64,000 bases of DNA from Pseudomonas lalucatii (GTDB lineage Bacteria; Pseudomonadota; Gammaproteobacteria; Pseudomonadales; Pseudomonadaceae): contig NZ_JADPMV010000002.1 in assembly GCF_018398425.1 (NCBI RefSeq), forward strand, positions 868,001-932,000. The letters run 5' to 3'. Shown piece by piece: positions 22,354 through 30,273 of this stretch (position 1 is the first letter of the stretch; every line of letters begins with the position of its first letter). Position numbers and translations under genes: made by a program. Under the pieces are notes generated by a model. That model was not told the DNA's origin. It did not search any database and was given only the letters and a program-made list of their open reading frames with translations.

Positions 22354-23645
22354 GCCTCTCGGGCCAGGCGCAGCCCGGAGAACTGCCAGCGCATGGCCGG
22401 GTAGAAGAAATTGCGGTAGCTGCTGCGCACATGCGCTTGCGGGGTGGCGCAGCAGCCGCCACGCAGCACCATCTGCCCGGACATGAACTTGCCGTTGTAT
22501 TCCCCCAGGCTGCCGGCCAGGGCGCGGAAGCCCGGATAGGGTCGATAGGCGCTGCCGGTCCATTCCCAGACGTCGCCGAACAGTTGCCCGAGCCCTTGCT
22601 CCCGGGCCGGGGCCGGGGCGGCCATCGGCTGCAGCCGGTCCTGCTCGACGAAGTTGCCGGCGACCGGCGCGTTCTGCGCGGCCAGCTCCCACTCGGCCTC
22701 GCTCGGCAGGCGGGCGCCGGCCCAGGCGGCGAAGGCCTCGGCCTCGTAGTAGCTGAGGTGGCAGACCGGTGCCTGCGGGTCCAGCTCGCGCAGTCCGCCC
22801 AGGGTCATCTCCGACCAGCCGCCGTCCTCCCGCCGCCAGTACAGCGGCGCCTGCCAGGCGGCCCGCTGGATCAGCTCCCAGCCGTCGGCCAGCCAGCAGT
22901 CGCTGCGGCCATAACCGCCATCGGCGATGAATTCGGCGTACTCGGCATTGCTCACCGGCCGGCTGGCCAGCTGGTAGTCCTCGACGTAGACCCGGTGCCG
23001 CGGCCGCTCGCAATCGAAGGCGAAGCCGGCCTCGTCGTGACCGACGGGGCCGATGCCGCCCGGATAGCGCTGCCAGCGCAGGGGCACGGCCGGCTGCGCG
23101 GCGGCGACGTCCAGGTCGTCGCGGTAGGCCGGCAGCATCGGGTTCTGCGCGAGGATGTGCTTGATGTCCATCAGCAGCAGCTCCTGATGCTGCTGCTCGT
23201 GCTGCAGGCCCAGCTCGACGCGGCGCAGGATCTCCGCCGCCTGGGCGGCCGGCGGCCGCGCCAGCAGCGCCGCCATGGACTGGTCGACGTGCTCACGGTA
23301 GCGGTACACCTGGGCCACGGTCGGCCGTGACAGCACCCCGCGCTGGGCGCGGGGAAAGGGCGTGCCGTGGCTCTGGTAGTAGGAGTTGAACAGGTGGTCG
23401 TAGCGCTCGTCCAGGGCGCGGTAGCCGGCCAGGAAGGGGCGCAGCAGAAAGGCCTCGAAGAACCAGCTGACATGGGCCAGGTGCCACTTCGGCGGACTCA
23501 CGTCGGCCATGCTCTGCACGCCGTAGTCCTCCAGCGCCAGGGGCTGGCAGAGGCGCTCGGACTGGGCGCGCACCTGGCGGTAACGCGCGCCCAGGGCGCC
23601 GAGCGCGTTCGGGCACGGCTCATCGGCGCAGGCGGGTTTCGACAT
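22350..23645 (-). CDS. egtB: Ergothioneine sulfoxide synthase EgtB
   Basis: 431-residue non-haem iron enzyme joining hercynine to a thiol donor with oxygen. The N-terminal DinB-like domain (about 20-170) supplies the iron His ligands (KWHLAHVSWFFE near 54 and LQHEQQHQE near 148). The C-terminal FGE/sulfatase-modifying domain (about 190-430) carries RPVSNAEYAEFI, LPSEAEWELAA and LFGDVWEWT. No egtC (amidohydrolase) or egtE (lyase) gene is adjacent. The start lies only about 28 bp from the end of a palindromic repeat element, so the promoter is probably inside that element. Confidence 0.93.
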   Translation of the reverse strand: MSKPACADEPCPNALGALGARYRQVRAQSERLCQPLALEDYGVQSMADVSPPKWHLAHVSWFFEAFLLRPFLAGYRALDERYDHLFNSYYQSHGTPFPRAQRGVLSRPTVAQVYRYREHVDQSMAALLARPPAAQAAEILRRVELGLQHEQQHQELLLMDIKHILAQNPMLPAYRDDLDVAAAQPAVPLRWQRYPGGIGPVGHDEAGFAFDCERPRHRVYVEDYQLASRPVSNAEYAEFIADGGYGRSDCWLADGWELIQRAAWQAPLYWRREDGGWSEMTLGGLRELDPQAPVCHLSYYEAEAFAAWAGARLPSEAEWELAAQNAPVAGNFVEQDRLQPMAAPAPAREQGLGQLFGDVWEWTGSAYRPYPGFRALAGSLGEYNGKFMSGQMVLRGGCCATPQAHVRSSYRNFFYPAMRWQFSGLRLAREA

Positions 23646-23672
23646 GGGGCGCGCTCCTGGTGCGGCGAAACA

Positions 23673-23837
23673 CTAGTGGCCTGTGCGGTTAATTGGTTAA
23701 CTCAAGTTCGGATGCCTGAGGTTCTGAGACAAGGCGCCGCGAGGAGTCATAGCAGGGCCATGGCGAGGAGCGGCAACGCAGTATCAGGGCCTCAGGCGCC
23801 GAATTTGACTAATTGACTTAACCAAACAGGCCACTAG
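23673..23837. mobile_element. 165-bp palindromic MITE-like element upstream of egtBD
   Basis: Terminal inverted repeats CTAGTGGCCTGT (23673-23684) and ACAGGCCACTAG (23826-23837) are perfect over 12 bp. Inside them a degenerate repeat GGTTAA/TTAACC continues the symmetry, and GCCTGAGG (23714-23721) pairs with CCTCAGGC (23790-23797). The whole unit can fold into one long imperfect hairpin. It contains no gene. CTAG at both ends may be a 4-bp target duplication, making the true ends TGGCCTGT/ACAGGCCA. The rest of the gap from 23838 to 23992 shows nothing recognisable. Confidence 0.75.
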
Positions 23838-23992
23838 ATAGCCTAGATGACCCCGTCCGCGCCGGGCGGAGTTGGCGACGTAATGCGCCGCCGCCCCGTG
23901 CCGCCGGCTAATACCCGGCTGGCGGGGGCAGCGGCCTTCGCCAGCCGGGACCGGCATCGACGCCGCTCGCTCGCCTCAGCGTTCAGCCGCCG

Positions 23993-24646
23993 TCATCCCT
24001 CGTTCACGCGCTTGAGGTCGGCCGCCAGGCGGCGCCGCACCCGCTCGGTCAATGCCGGCCCGGCCAGCTCCGGCCGGCCGCAGGCGAACGGTGGCTGGGG
24101 GGCGTATTCGAGCTGCAGTTCGATGGCCCTGGCCTCCTCCTCGCCCCGCACCCTGGCCACCACCTGCAAGGCCAGGTCGATGCCTGCCGTGATGCCGCCG
24201 CCGGTGATGCGATTGCGGTCCACCACCACCCGTCCCGCGTCGATCTCGGCGCCGAAGGCCGGCAGATAATCGCGGTAGGCCCAGTGGCTGGCCGCGCGAT
24301 AGCCCTTGAGCAGCCCCGCCGCGCCCAGCAGCAGCGACCCGGAACAGACGCTGGTGACCCAGCGCGCCTGTCCTCCCTGGCGAGCCAGCCAGTCGAGCAC
24401 GGCGCCATCGCCCATCAGCCGCTGCTGCCCGGGCCCGCCCGGCACCAGCAGCATGTCCAGCGCCGGACAGGAGGCGAAGGTGTCGCCGGGCAGCAGGCCG
24501 ATGCCGGCATCGCTGGGCACCGGCTCGAGGGTCTTCCAGACGAAGTGCAGTGCGCTATCGCTCATCGCCGCCAGCACCTGCGCCGGCCCGGTCAGGTCCA
24601 GTTGGGTGAGCTGGGGATAGAGAAGGAATCCGATTCTGAAGGTCAT
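23993..24646 (-). CDS. DJ-1/PfpI-family protein, isonitrile-hydratase-like
   Basis: 217 residues of the DJ-1/PfpI glutamine-amidotransferase-like fold. MTFRIGFLLYPQLTQLDLTGP opens the domain and WVTSVCSGSLLLGAAGLL (about 108-125) holds the nucleophile-elbow Cys. The pattern is close to Pseudomonas isonitrile hydratase (InhA), but I cannot assign the substrate. The ATG at 24644-24646 is chosen because it starts the conserved beta strand. It is divergent from a GlxA-type regulator that carries the same domain, with about 124 bp between them. Confidence 0.85.
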   Translation of the reverse strand: MTFRIGFLLYPQLTQLDLTGPAQVLAAMSDSALHFVWKTLEPVPSDAGIGLLPGDTFASCPALDMLLVPGGPGQQRLMGDGAVLDWLARQGGQARWVTSVCSGSLLLGAAGLLKGYRAASHWAYRDYLPAFGAEIDAGRVVVDRNRITGGGITAGIDLALQVVARVRGEEEARAIELQLEYAPQPPFACGRPELAGPALTERVRRRLAADLKRVNEG

Positions 24647-24770
24647 GAGGGTTGCTGGCTCCTGGGGCTGAGAACGCACCGCGGCGCTCGTGAGCAGCAT
24701 TGTTCTTGCGAGCGGCAATGGCATCAATGACAATAAATTGCCGATTTACGCCAAACCCGGAGCGCCAGCC

Positions 24771-25751
24771 GTGCCCCCTGCCACCGCCAAGCCCCTGCCC
24801 CCGCGCCGCCGGGTTGCCCTGGTCGCCTTCCCCGGCGTGCAACTGCTGGACATCGCCGGGCCGGCCGACGTGTTCGAGATGGCCAACGGCTTCAACCCGG
24901 AACCGGTGTACGAGCTGCTCAGCGTCTCGGCCCTGGGCGGCAACACCGCCACGACCAGCGGCATCGACATCGCCACGGTGGCGGCGGCCGAGGTGGCGGC
25001 CACGAGCCTGGACACCCTGATCCTCGCCGGCGGCAGCCCCCGGGGCCTGAGCGAGGCGATCCAGGACCCCGGCCTGAGCGCCTGGGCACGCCACGCCGCC
25101 GCGGCGGCGCGGCGCTTCGGCTCGGTCTGCTCGGGGGCCTTCGCCCTCGCCGAATGGGGCCTGCTCGACGGCCACCGGGCCACCACCCACTGGTCGGCGG
25201 CCGCACGCCTGCAACGCCGCTACCCACGCATCGAGGTGCAGGCCGACGCGATCTATGTCCGCAATGGCCAGGTCTGGACCGCCGGAGGCGTGACCTCGGG
25301 CATCGACATGTGCCTGGCAATGGTCGAGGACGACCTGGGCCGGGCGGTGGCCGCGCGGGTCGCCAAGCAGCTCATACTGCCGGTACGCCGGCTGGGCAAC
25401 CAGTCGCAGTTCTCCTCGTTGCTGGAGAGCCAGGCCGGGCGCTACGCGCAGCTGATCGACTGGCTGCGCGCGCACCTGCGCGAACCGCTCGGGGTCGAGC
25501 GCCTGGCCGCGCAGGCGGGGGAAGCGCCGCGCAGTTTCTACCGCCACTTCCAGGCCGAGACCGGGCAGAGCCCGGCGGCCTTCATCGAGGCCTTGCGCCT
25601 GCAGGTCGCCCGCGAACAGCTGGAGGCCGGCGCCTCGGTCAAGGCCGCGGCACGGGCCGCCGGCTTCAGCTCCGACGAGCAGCTGTCGCGGGTGTTCGCC
25701 CGCCGCTGCCACATGACGCCGCTGCAGTACCGCCTGACGCAGCGCGGCTAG
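24771..25751 (+). CDS. GlxA-type AraC regulator with DJ-1/PfpI sensing domain
   Basis: 326 residues from a GTG at 24771 with GGAG eight bases upstream; a GTG at 24690 is the alternative and would add 27 residues. The N-terminal DJ-1/PfpI-like domain (about 14-190) contains RFGSVCSGAFALAEWGLLDG. A C-terminal AraC domain (about 220-320) has LGVERLAAQAGEAPRSFYRHF and VKAAARAAGFSSDEQLSRVF. It probably regulates the divergent DJ-1 enzyme gene. Members of this family control amino-acid or quaternary-amine catabolism. The ligand is unknown. Confidence 0.87.
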   Translation: MPPATAKPLPPRRRVALVAFPGVQLLDIAGPADVFEMANGFNPEPVYELLSVSALGGNTATTSGIDIATVAAAEVAATSLDTLILAGGSPRGLSEAIQDPGLSAWARHAAAAARRFGSVCSGAFALAEWGLLDGHRATTHWSAAARLQRRYPRIEVQADAIYVRNGQVWTAGGVTSGIDMCLAMVEDDLGRAVAARVAKQLILPVRRLGNQSQFSSLLESQAGRYAQLIDWLRAHLREPLGVERLAAQAGEAPRSFYRHFQAETGQSPAAFIEALRLQVAREQLEAGASVKAAARAAGFSSDEQLSRVFARRCHMTPLQYRLTQRG

Positions 25752-25771
25752 CGACGCCTCGCGGCGGCCCC

Positions 25772-26656
25772 TCAGCGCAGCTCGAGGCGCGCCGCGTCGA
25801 ACTGCTCCGGCCAGTCGCGGCGGGTGAACACCTGACCCTGTTCGCGTACCCGGCGCACCCCGTCCAGGTCCAGGTCGCAGAGCAGCCACTGGCTAGCGGA
25901 GGGGCACAGCTCGGCGCTTTCGGCGAGCACGCCGCTGGCCGGCAGGCCGTAGTCCGACGGCACGTAGAGCGCGGCGCGGCCGATGTTCTCGTCCAGCGCC
26001 GGCGACCAGGGCGCCAGGCCGACGGTGGGCGCCTGCAGCACGGCGACCTGGTTTTCCAGGGCACGGGCCTGGGCGCCGATGCGCACCCGGTGGAAGCCGG
26101 CCTCGGTGTCGGTGCAGCTGGGGGCGAGGATCAGGTCGGCACCGGCCTCGGCCAGCCGCCGGGCGAGCATGGGGAACTCGTTGTCGTAGCAGATCAGGAT
26201 GCCCAGCCTGCCCAGGGCGGTGTCGAACAGCCGTAGGCCGGCGCCGCCGTCGATCCGCCACTGCTCGCGCTCGAAGCGGGTCATGATCAGCTTGTCCTGG
26301 CTGCCGAGGTTGCCCTCGGGGCCGAACAGCCAGGCGCGGTTGCGGTAGCGGCCGTCGCCGTCCAGCACCGGCAGCGAGCCGGGCTGCAGGTACACGCCCA
26401 GGCGCCGCGCCAGGCCTTCGCACAGGTCCAGCCAGGCCGGCAGCAGCGGCTGGATGCCGGCGATGGAGGCCTGCAGGTCGCCGCGCTGCGCGGCCGCCAG
26501 CTGGCCGCTGAGCACCAGCCCGGCGTACTCCGGCAGCAGCAGCAGCTGGGCGCCCCGCCCCGCCGCGTCTTCGCACAGCGCGGTGAGGTGGGCGGCGTAG
26601 GCCTCCCAGCTCTGCAGCAGGTCGATGTGGTACTGGCAGGCGGCGAGCCTGATCAC
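25772..26656 (-). CDS. Carbon-nitrogen hydrolase (nitrilase superfamily)
   Basis: 294 residues with the Glu-Lys-Cys triad positions visible: Glu in LLLPEYAGL (about 46), Lys in DKLIMTRFERE (about 126) and Cys in LIMAPSC-type LILAPSCTDTE, with a further Cys in ILICYDNEFP (about 160), the usual nucleophile position. The GTG start at 26654-26656 overlaps the stop of the GNAT gene (GTGA), so the two are co-translated. The substrate is probably an amide or nitrile of small size. Close association with GNAT suggests a shared pathway. Confidence 0.87.
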   Translation of the reverse strand: MIRLAACQYHIDLLQSWEAYAAHLTALCEDAAGRGAQLLLLPEYAGLVLSGQLAAAQRGDLQASIAGIQPLLPAWLDLCEGLARRLGVYLQPGSLPVLDGDGRYRNRAWLFGPEGNLGSQDKLIMTRFEREQWRIDGGAGLRLFDTALGRLGILICYDNEFPMLARRLAEAGADLILAPSCTDTEAGFHRVRIGAQARALENQVAVLQAPTVGLAPWSPALDENIGRAALYVPSDYGLPASGVLAESAELCPSASQWLLCDLDLDGVRRVREQGQVFTRRDWPEQFDAARLELR

Positions 26657-27243
26657 GGGCGGATCTCCTTCAACCAGAACGACAGCGGCTTGGCCGACTC
26701 CTGCTTCTCGTCCAGGTCCTGCCAGACGAACTCGGTGCGCAGCTCGGGGTGGTGGCTGTAGCCGCGCCGGGCCCAGAACGCGTCCAGCGGCTGGTAGCCG
26801 CCCGGCCGGCGGGGATGCTCGAGCGGCCGCTCGACCGCGCAGAAGGCGCACCAGTCGAAACGTCCCAGGCGCCGGGCGAAGCCCTCACGCTTGGCGAAGA
26901 AGCCCACGCCCAGGCCCTGGCCGCGGTACGCCGGGAGCAGCACCGACTCGCCGAAGTAGAAGATGCGCTCGGCATCCCAGCCCTGCTCGAGGAAGGGCCG
27001 CTGGAACTCGGCGGTCTCGTCGGCCAGCGGCAGGCCGGTGGAGGCGCCGACCACCCGTTCGTGGTCGAGCACCAGCACCACCAGGCTGTCGGCCGAGCGC
27101 GCGTAGGTATTCAGGTAGTCGGTCTCATAGTCCAGCGAGCCGTCATAGAGGTAGGGAAACTCGCGGAACACTTCGATGCGCAGCCGGGCGAGATCGGGGA
27201 TATAGGGCTCGATTGCGGCCCCTTGCAGCAGGCGGATATCCAT
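26653..27243 (-). CDS. GNAT-family N-acetyltransferase
   Basis: 196 residues. The acetyl-CoA-binding loop YRGQGLGVGFFAKRE (about 103-117) fits the GNAT consensus Q/RxxGxG/A, and the preceding strand YFGESVLLPAYR is typical. The start at MDIRLLQGAA is preferred on family length, though the ribosome site is weak; an ATG at 27312 would overlap the promoter of the divergent gene. It is the first gene of a two-gene operon with the nitrilase-like hydrolase and is divergent from an NTF2-like gene. The acetyl acceptor is unknown. Confidence 0.87.
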   Translation of the reverse strand: MDIRLLQGAAIEPYIPDLARLRIEVFREFPYLYDGSLDYETDYLNTYARSADSLVVLVLDHERVVGASTGLPLADETAEFQRPFLEQGWDAERIFYFGESVLLPAYRGQGLGVGFFAKREGFARRLGRFDWCAFCAVERPLEHPRRPGGYQPLDAFWARRGYSHHPELRTEFVWQDLDEKQESAKPLSFWLKEIRP

Positions 27244-27355
27244 GGTCAGGTCGTTCCGTCGCAGGGAGGTGACGCAGGCGACTAAGCCGGCATGAGAGGC
27301 CGAAACTATCATGTCGACCCATTTCTACTTTCCCCATTGCGACTGGAGCATTGCC

Positions 27356-27754
27356 ATGACCGCTACCGAACTGGTGCAGACCTACTACGCCGCCTTCAAT
27401 GCCGGCGACATGCCCGCCTTCCTCGCCCTGCTCGACGACCAGGTGGTGCACGACATCAACCAGGGCGAACGCCAGGTCGGCAAGGCCGCCTTCGCCGCCT
27501 TCATGGACAAGATGAACCGCTGCTACCGCGAGCGCCTGAGCGACATCGTGGTGATGCAGAACGCCGATGGCAGCCGCGCCGCCGCCGAATTCGTGGTTCA
27601 CGGCGAATACCTGGCCGACGACGAGGGCCTGCCCCCGGCCCAGGGCCAGACCTACCTGCTGCCGGCCGGCGCCTTCTTCGAGATCGCCGGCGGCAAGATC
27701 AAGCGCATCAGCAACTACTACAACCTCAACGACTGGATCGCCCAGGTCGCTTGA
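27356..27754 (+). CDS. Ketosteroid-isomerase-related NTF2-like protein
   Basis: 132 residues with an NTF2 fold: LVQTYYAAFNAGDMPAFLALL, VVHDINQGERQVGKAAFAAFM and GKIKRISNYYNLNDW. This matches the group described as ketosteroid-isomerase-related; true steroid activity should not be assumed. The ATG at 27356 has GGAG eight bases upstream. An IS481-family element lies 54 bp downstream and separates it from an FAD oxidoreductase gene read in the same direction. Without the element the two would be about 81 bp apart. Confidence 0.82.
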   Translation: MTATELVQTYYAAFNAGDMPAFLALLDDQVVHDINQGERQVGKAAFAAFMDKMNRCYRERLSDIVVMQNADGSRAAAEFVVHGEYLADDEGLPPAQGQTYLLPAGAFFEIAGGKIKRISNYYNLNDWIAQVA

Positions 27755-27802
27755 GCCGCCCAGGGCCGCCCATGCGGCGGCCCCTGAGCCGAGCGCCTAA
27801 GC

Positions 27803-27808
27803 TCTAGC
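27803..27808. repeat. Target-site duplication, left of IS copy 1
   Basis: TCTAGC immediately before the element is repeated exactly at 28834-28839 immediately after it. This defines a 6-bp duplication of the form NCTAGN. Confidence 0.9.
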
Positions 27809-28751
27809 TGTGTAAACCCAGTACGTTATTCAGTGAAAGCGGAACGCGACTGATTGGTGGCTGGTAGCCGAGGCTGGCGTGTGGCCGGTGCCAATTGTAG
27901 TGATGTAGCCAGGGCGTCAGGTGCTGTGCTCGCTGTGCCGAACTTTCATAGCTATGGGCATAGGCCCACTCGCGCAGACTGGTCTGGATGAAGCGCTCGG
28001 CCTTGCCGTTGGTGCGTGGCGTGTAAGGTTTGGTGCGCAGATGGCGCAGCCCCAATCGTCTGAGCAAACGCCGAAACGTGCGAGAGCGATAGCAGCTGCC
28101 GTTGTCGGTCATGATGCGGGTGAAACGAATGCCCAGGCTGCGGTAGTAGCGCAGCGCCTGGAGCAAGGCTTGGCAAGCACTGCGACCACGCTCGTCAGGA
28201 TGCAGGCTGCTGAAGGCGATGCGGCTGGCATCGTCGATGGCCACGTGGACGAATTCCCAGCCCGCGCCGTCGGAGTTCTGCTGGCGGTCGCCGGTGACCC
28301 GATGGCCAGGTCGCCAGAAACGGCCCAGCTTTTTGATATCCAGATGCAGCAGATCTCCGGGTGTCGGGTACTCGTAGCGCACCACCGGTGGCGCCGGCTC
28401 CAGCTCAGCCAGTCGATGAAAGCCGGCCCGCCGCAGGCGGCGCGCAACAGTGCTGACGGCCAAGCCTAGCTCTCTGGCGATCTGCCGATAGGTCTTGCGG
28501 CATCGCCGATGTTCGATCAGACGCTCGACCACGGTATCGGGTGTCGCATGCGGGCAGTGTTGCGGACGTGATGAACGATCCATCAACCCGGCCTCGCCTT
28601 CCTCGCGAAAGCGCCGCAACCATTTGTAGGCGGTTCGCACGCTCACACCGGCCGCCTGGGCGGCTTCTTCGACCCGCAAGCCGTGCTGGATGCGCCGAAC
28701 CAAAAGGGCTCGACCGCGAGGGGTAAGACGGGCATGTTTATGCAGGTTCAT
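27804..28751 (-). CDS. IS481-family transposase, copy 1
   Basis: 315 residues. An N-terminal helix-turn-helix region (about 5-110) contains RVEEAAQAAGVSVRTAYKWLRRF and a second HTH, TYRQIARELGLAVSTVARRL. The integrase core (about 125-300) has DDE positions in LLHLDIKKLG, RIMTDNGSCY and NGKAERFIQ. The ATG follows AGGAGCCCCGG. The stop codon TAG is not in the element: the frame runs CAC-AGC-TAG, with the last A of the IS completing a codon made of target bases and TAG coming from the target CTAG. The last residue (Ser) is therefore set by the insertion site. Confidence 0.93.
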   Translation of the reverse strand: MNLHKHARLTPRGRALLVRRIQHGLRVEEAAQAAGVSVRTAYKWLRRFREEGEAGLMDRSSRPQHCPHATPDTVVERLIEHRRCRKTYRQIARELGLAVSTVARRLRRAGFHRLAELEPAPPVVRYEYPTPGDLLHLDIKKLGRFWRPGHRVTGDRQQNSDGAGWEFVHVAIDDASRIAFSSLHPDERGRSACQALLQALRYYRSLGIRFTRIMTDNGSCYRSRTFRRLLRRLGLRHLRTKPYTPRTNGKAERFIQTSLREWAYAHSYESSAQRAQHLTPWLHHYNWHRPHASLGYQPPISRVPLSLNNVLGLHS

Positions 28752-28833
28752 CCGGGGCTCCTGGAAGGCTAGGTTGGTCGCACTTCCAGAATTCCGGGAA
28801 TGCCCCGGATGAACAACCTACTGAGAGATCACA
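27809..28833 (-). mobile_element. IS481-family insertion sequence, copy 1 (1,025 bp)
   Basis: Ends are TGTGTAAACCCAGTA on the transposase C-terminal side and TGTGATCTCTCAGTA (read inward) on the other. Both begin TGTG and share the CAGTA block, as expected for imperfect IS481 terminal repeats. Flanking 6-bp duplications are TCTAGC. The element is inserted between an NTF2-like gene and an FAD oxidoreductase gene, in the opposite orientation to both, and probably breaks their co-transcription. Confidence 0.92.
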
Positions 28834-28839
28834 TCTAGC
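28834..28839. repeat. Target-site duplication, right of IS copy 1
   Basis: TCTAGC, identical to 27803-27808. Confidence 0.9.
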
Positions 28840-28866
28840 CGTGTTCCGTTTGCCGGAGCCTGGACC

Positions 28867-30273
28867 TTGAGCGACTGGCGCAGCATCAGCCTGTGGATGG
28901 ACCAGCTCGACGAGCCGCTGCAGCCGCGGCCGAGTCTGGCCGCCGAGGTGCAGGCCGACGTGGCGATCATCGGCGCCGGCTACGGCGGGCTGTGGACCGC
29001 CTACTACCTCAAGCGCCGGGCGCCGCAGCTGCGCATCGTCGTCCTCGAGGCGCAGATCGCAGGCTATGGTGCCTCCGGGCGCAACGGCGGCTGGCTGCTC
29101 GGCGACCTGCTCAATGCCGAGCGTCTGCTCGCCGGCCTGCCGGCCGAGCTGCGCCAGGCCAGTCGGCGGCTGCTGCAGGCCATCCCCGACGAGGTGGCGG
29201 CGGTGCTGCAGCGCGAGGCCATCGCCTGCGACTACCGCAAGGGCGGGGTGCTCTACTGCGCGGCGCGCTACCCGGAGCAGCGTGCGCGCCTGCAGCAGCA
29301 GCTGCAGGCACTGCGCCGCGCCGGCCTCGGCGAAGATGACTACCGCTGGCTGGACGCCGAGCAGCTGGCCGCGCAACTGCGCATCGCCGGCGGCCTGGGC
29401 GCGCGCTACTCTCCGCACTGCGCCACCCTGCAGCCGGCGCGCCTGGCCCGCGGCCTGGCGCGCTGCGTGGAGGGCCTCGGCGTGCAGCTGTTCGAACGCA
29501 GCGCGGTGCTCGCCTGGCAGCCGGGCCGGCTGCGCACCGCCCGGGGCAGCGTGCGCGCCGACTGGATAGTGCCGGCGGTGGAGGGCTACGCCGCCGACCT
29601 GCCGCCCCTGGGGCGCTACCAGTTGCCGGTACAGAGCCTGCTGGTGGCCACCGAGCCGCTATCGGCCGAGACCTGGGCACAGATCGGCCTGGACCGCGGC
29701 CAGGCCTTCTGCGAGAACAGCCGCCAGGTCACCTACGGCCAGCGCACGGCCGACGACCGCCTGGTGTTCGGCGCCCGCGGCGGCTACCGCTTCGGCGGCC
29801 GCCTGCGCACGGACTTCAACCTCGGCGCAGAGGAGCGCGGCCTGCGTCGCCAGCTGCTCGGCGAGCTGTTCCCGCGGCTCGAGGACGTGCGCCTGAGCCA
29901 CGCCTGGGGCGGCAACCTGGGCATGGCCCGGCGCTTCCACCCGCACATGCTCTGCGACCGGCGCAGCGGCATCGCCCTGGCCGGCGGCTACGGCGGCGAG
30001 GGCGTGGGCGCCAGCAACCTCGCCGGGCGCACCCTGGCCGAGCTGATCCTCGGCGGCGACGGCCCGCTCACCCGCCAGCCCTGGGTACGAGGCGACGCGC
30101 CCCTGGCCAGCCTGCCGCGCTGGGAGCCGGAGCCCTGCCGCTGGCTGGGCTACAACGCCATCATCCAGAGCTTCGCCCACGAGGACCGGGTGCTGGCCGA
30201 CCGGCACAGCCCACCCTGGCGCCGACGCCTGGCCGCTCGCCTGGCGGACGTCATGGCGGGCCTGATGCGCTAG
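28867..30273 (+). CDS. FAD-dependent oxidoreductase (DAO family)
   Basis: 468 residues from a TTG start; CGGAG lies nine bases or so upstream. The FAD-binding Rossmann motif VAIIGAGYGGLWTAYYL (about 32-48) is followed by VLEAQIAGYGASGRNGGWL, the typical amine/amino-acid oxidase signature. The C-terminal FAD segment IALAGGYGGEGVGASNLAGRTLAEL is intact. It resembles gamma-glutamylputrescine or glycine oxidase-like enzymes, but the substrate is unknown. IS copy 1 ends 27 bp before its flanking duplication gives way to the start, so the native upstream promoter or operon link is probably lost. Confidence 0.88.
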   Translation: MSDWRSISLWMDQLDEPLQPRPSLAAEVQADVAIIGAGYGGLWTAYYLKRRAPQLRIVVLEAQIAGYGASGRNGGWLLGDLLNAERLLAGLPAELRQASRRLLQAIPDEVAAVLQREAIACDYRKGGVLYCAARYPEQRARLQQQLQALRRAGLGEDDYRWLDAEQLAAQLRIAGGLGARYSPHCATLQPARLARGLARCVEGLGVQLFERSAVLAWQPGRLRTARGSVRADWIVPAVEGYAADLPPLGRYQLPVQSLLVATEPLSAETWAQIGLDRGQAFCENSRQVTYGQRTADDRLVFGARGGYRFGGRLRTDFNLGAEERGLRRQLLGELFPRLEDVRLSHAWGGNLGMARRFHPHMLCDRRSGIALAGGYGGEGVGASNLAGRTLAELILGGDGPLTRQPWVRGDAPLASLPRWEPEPCRWLGYNAIIQSFAHEDRVLADRHSPPWRRRLAARLADVMAGLMR

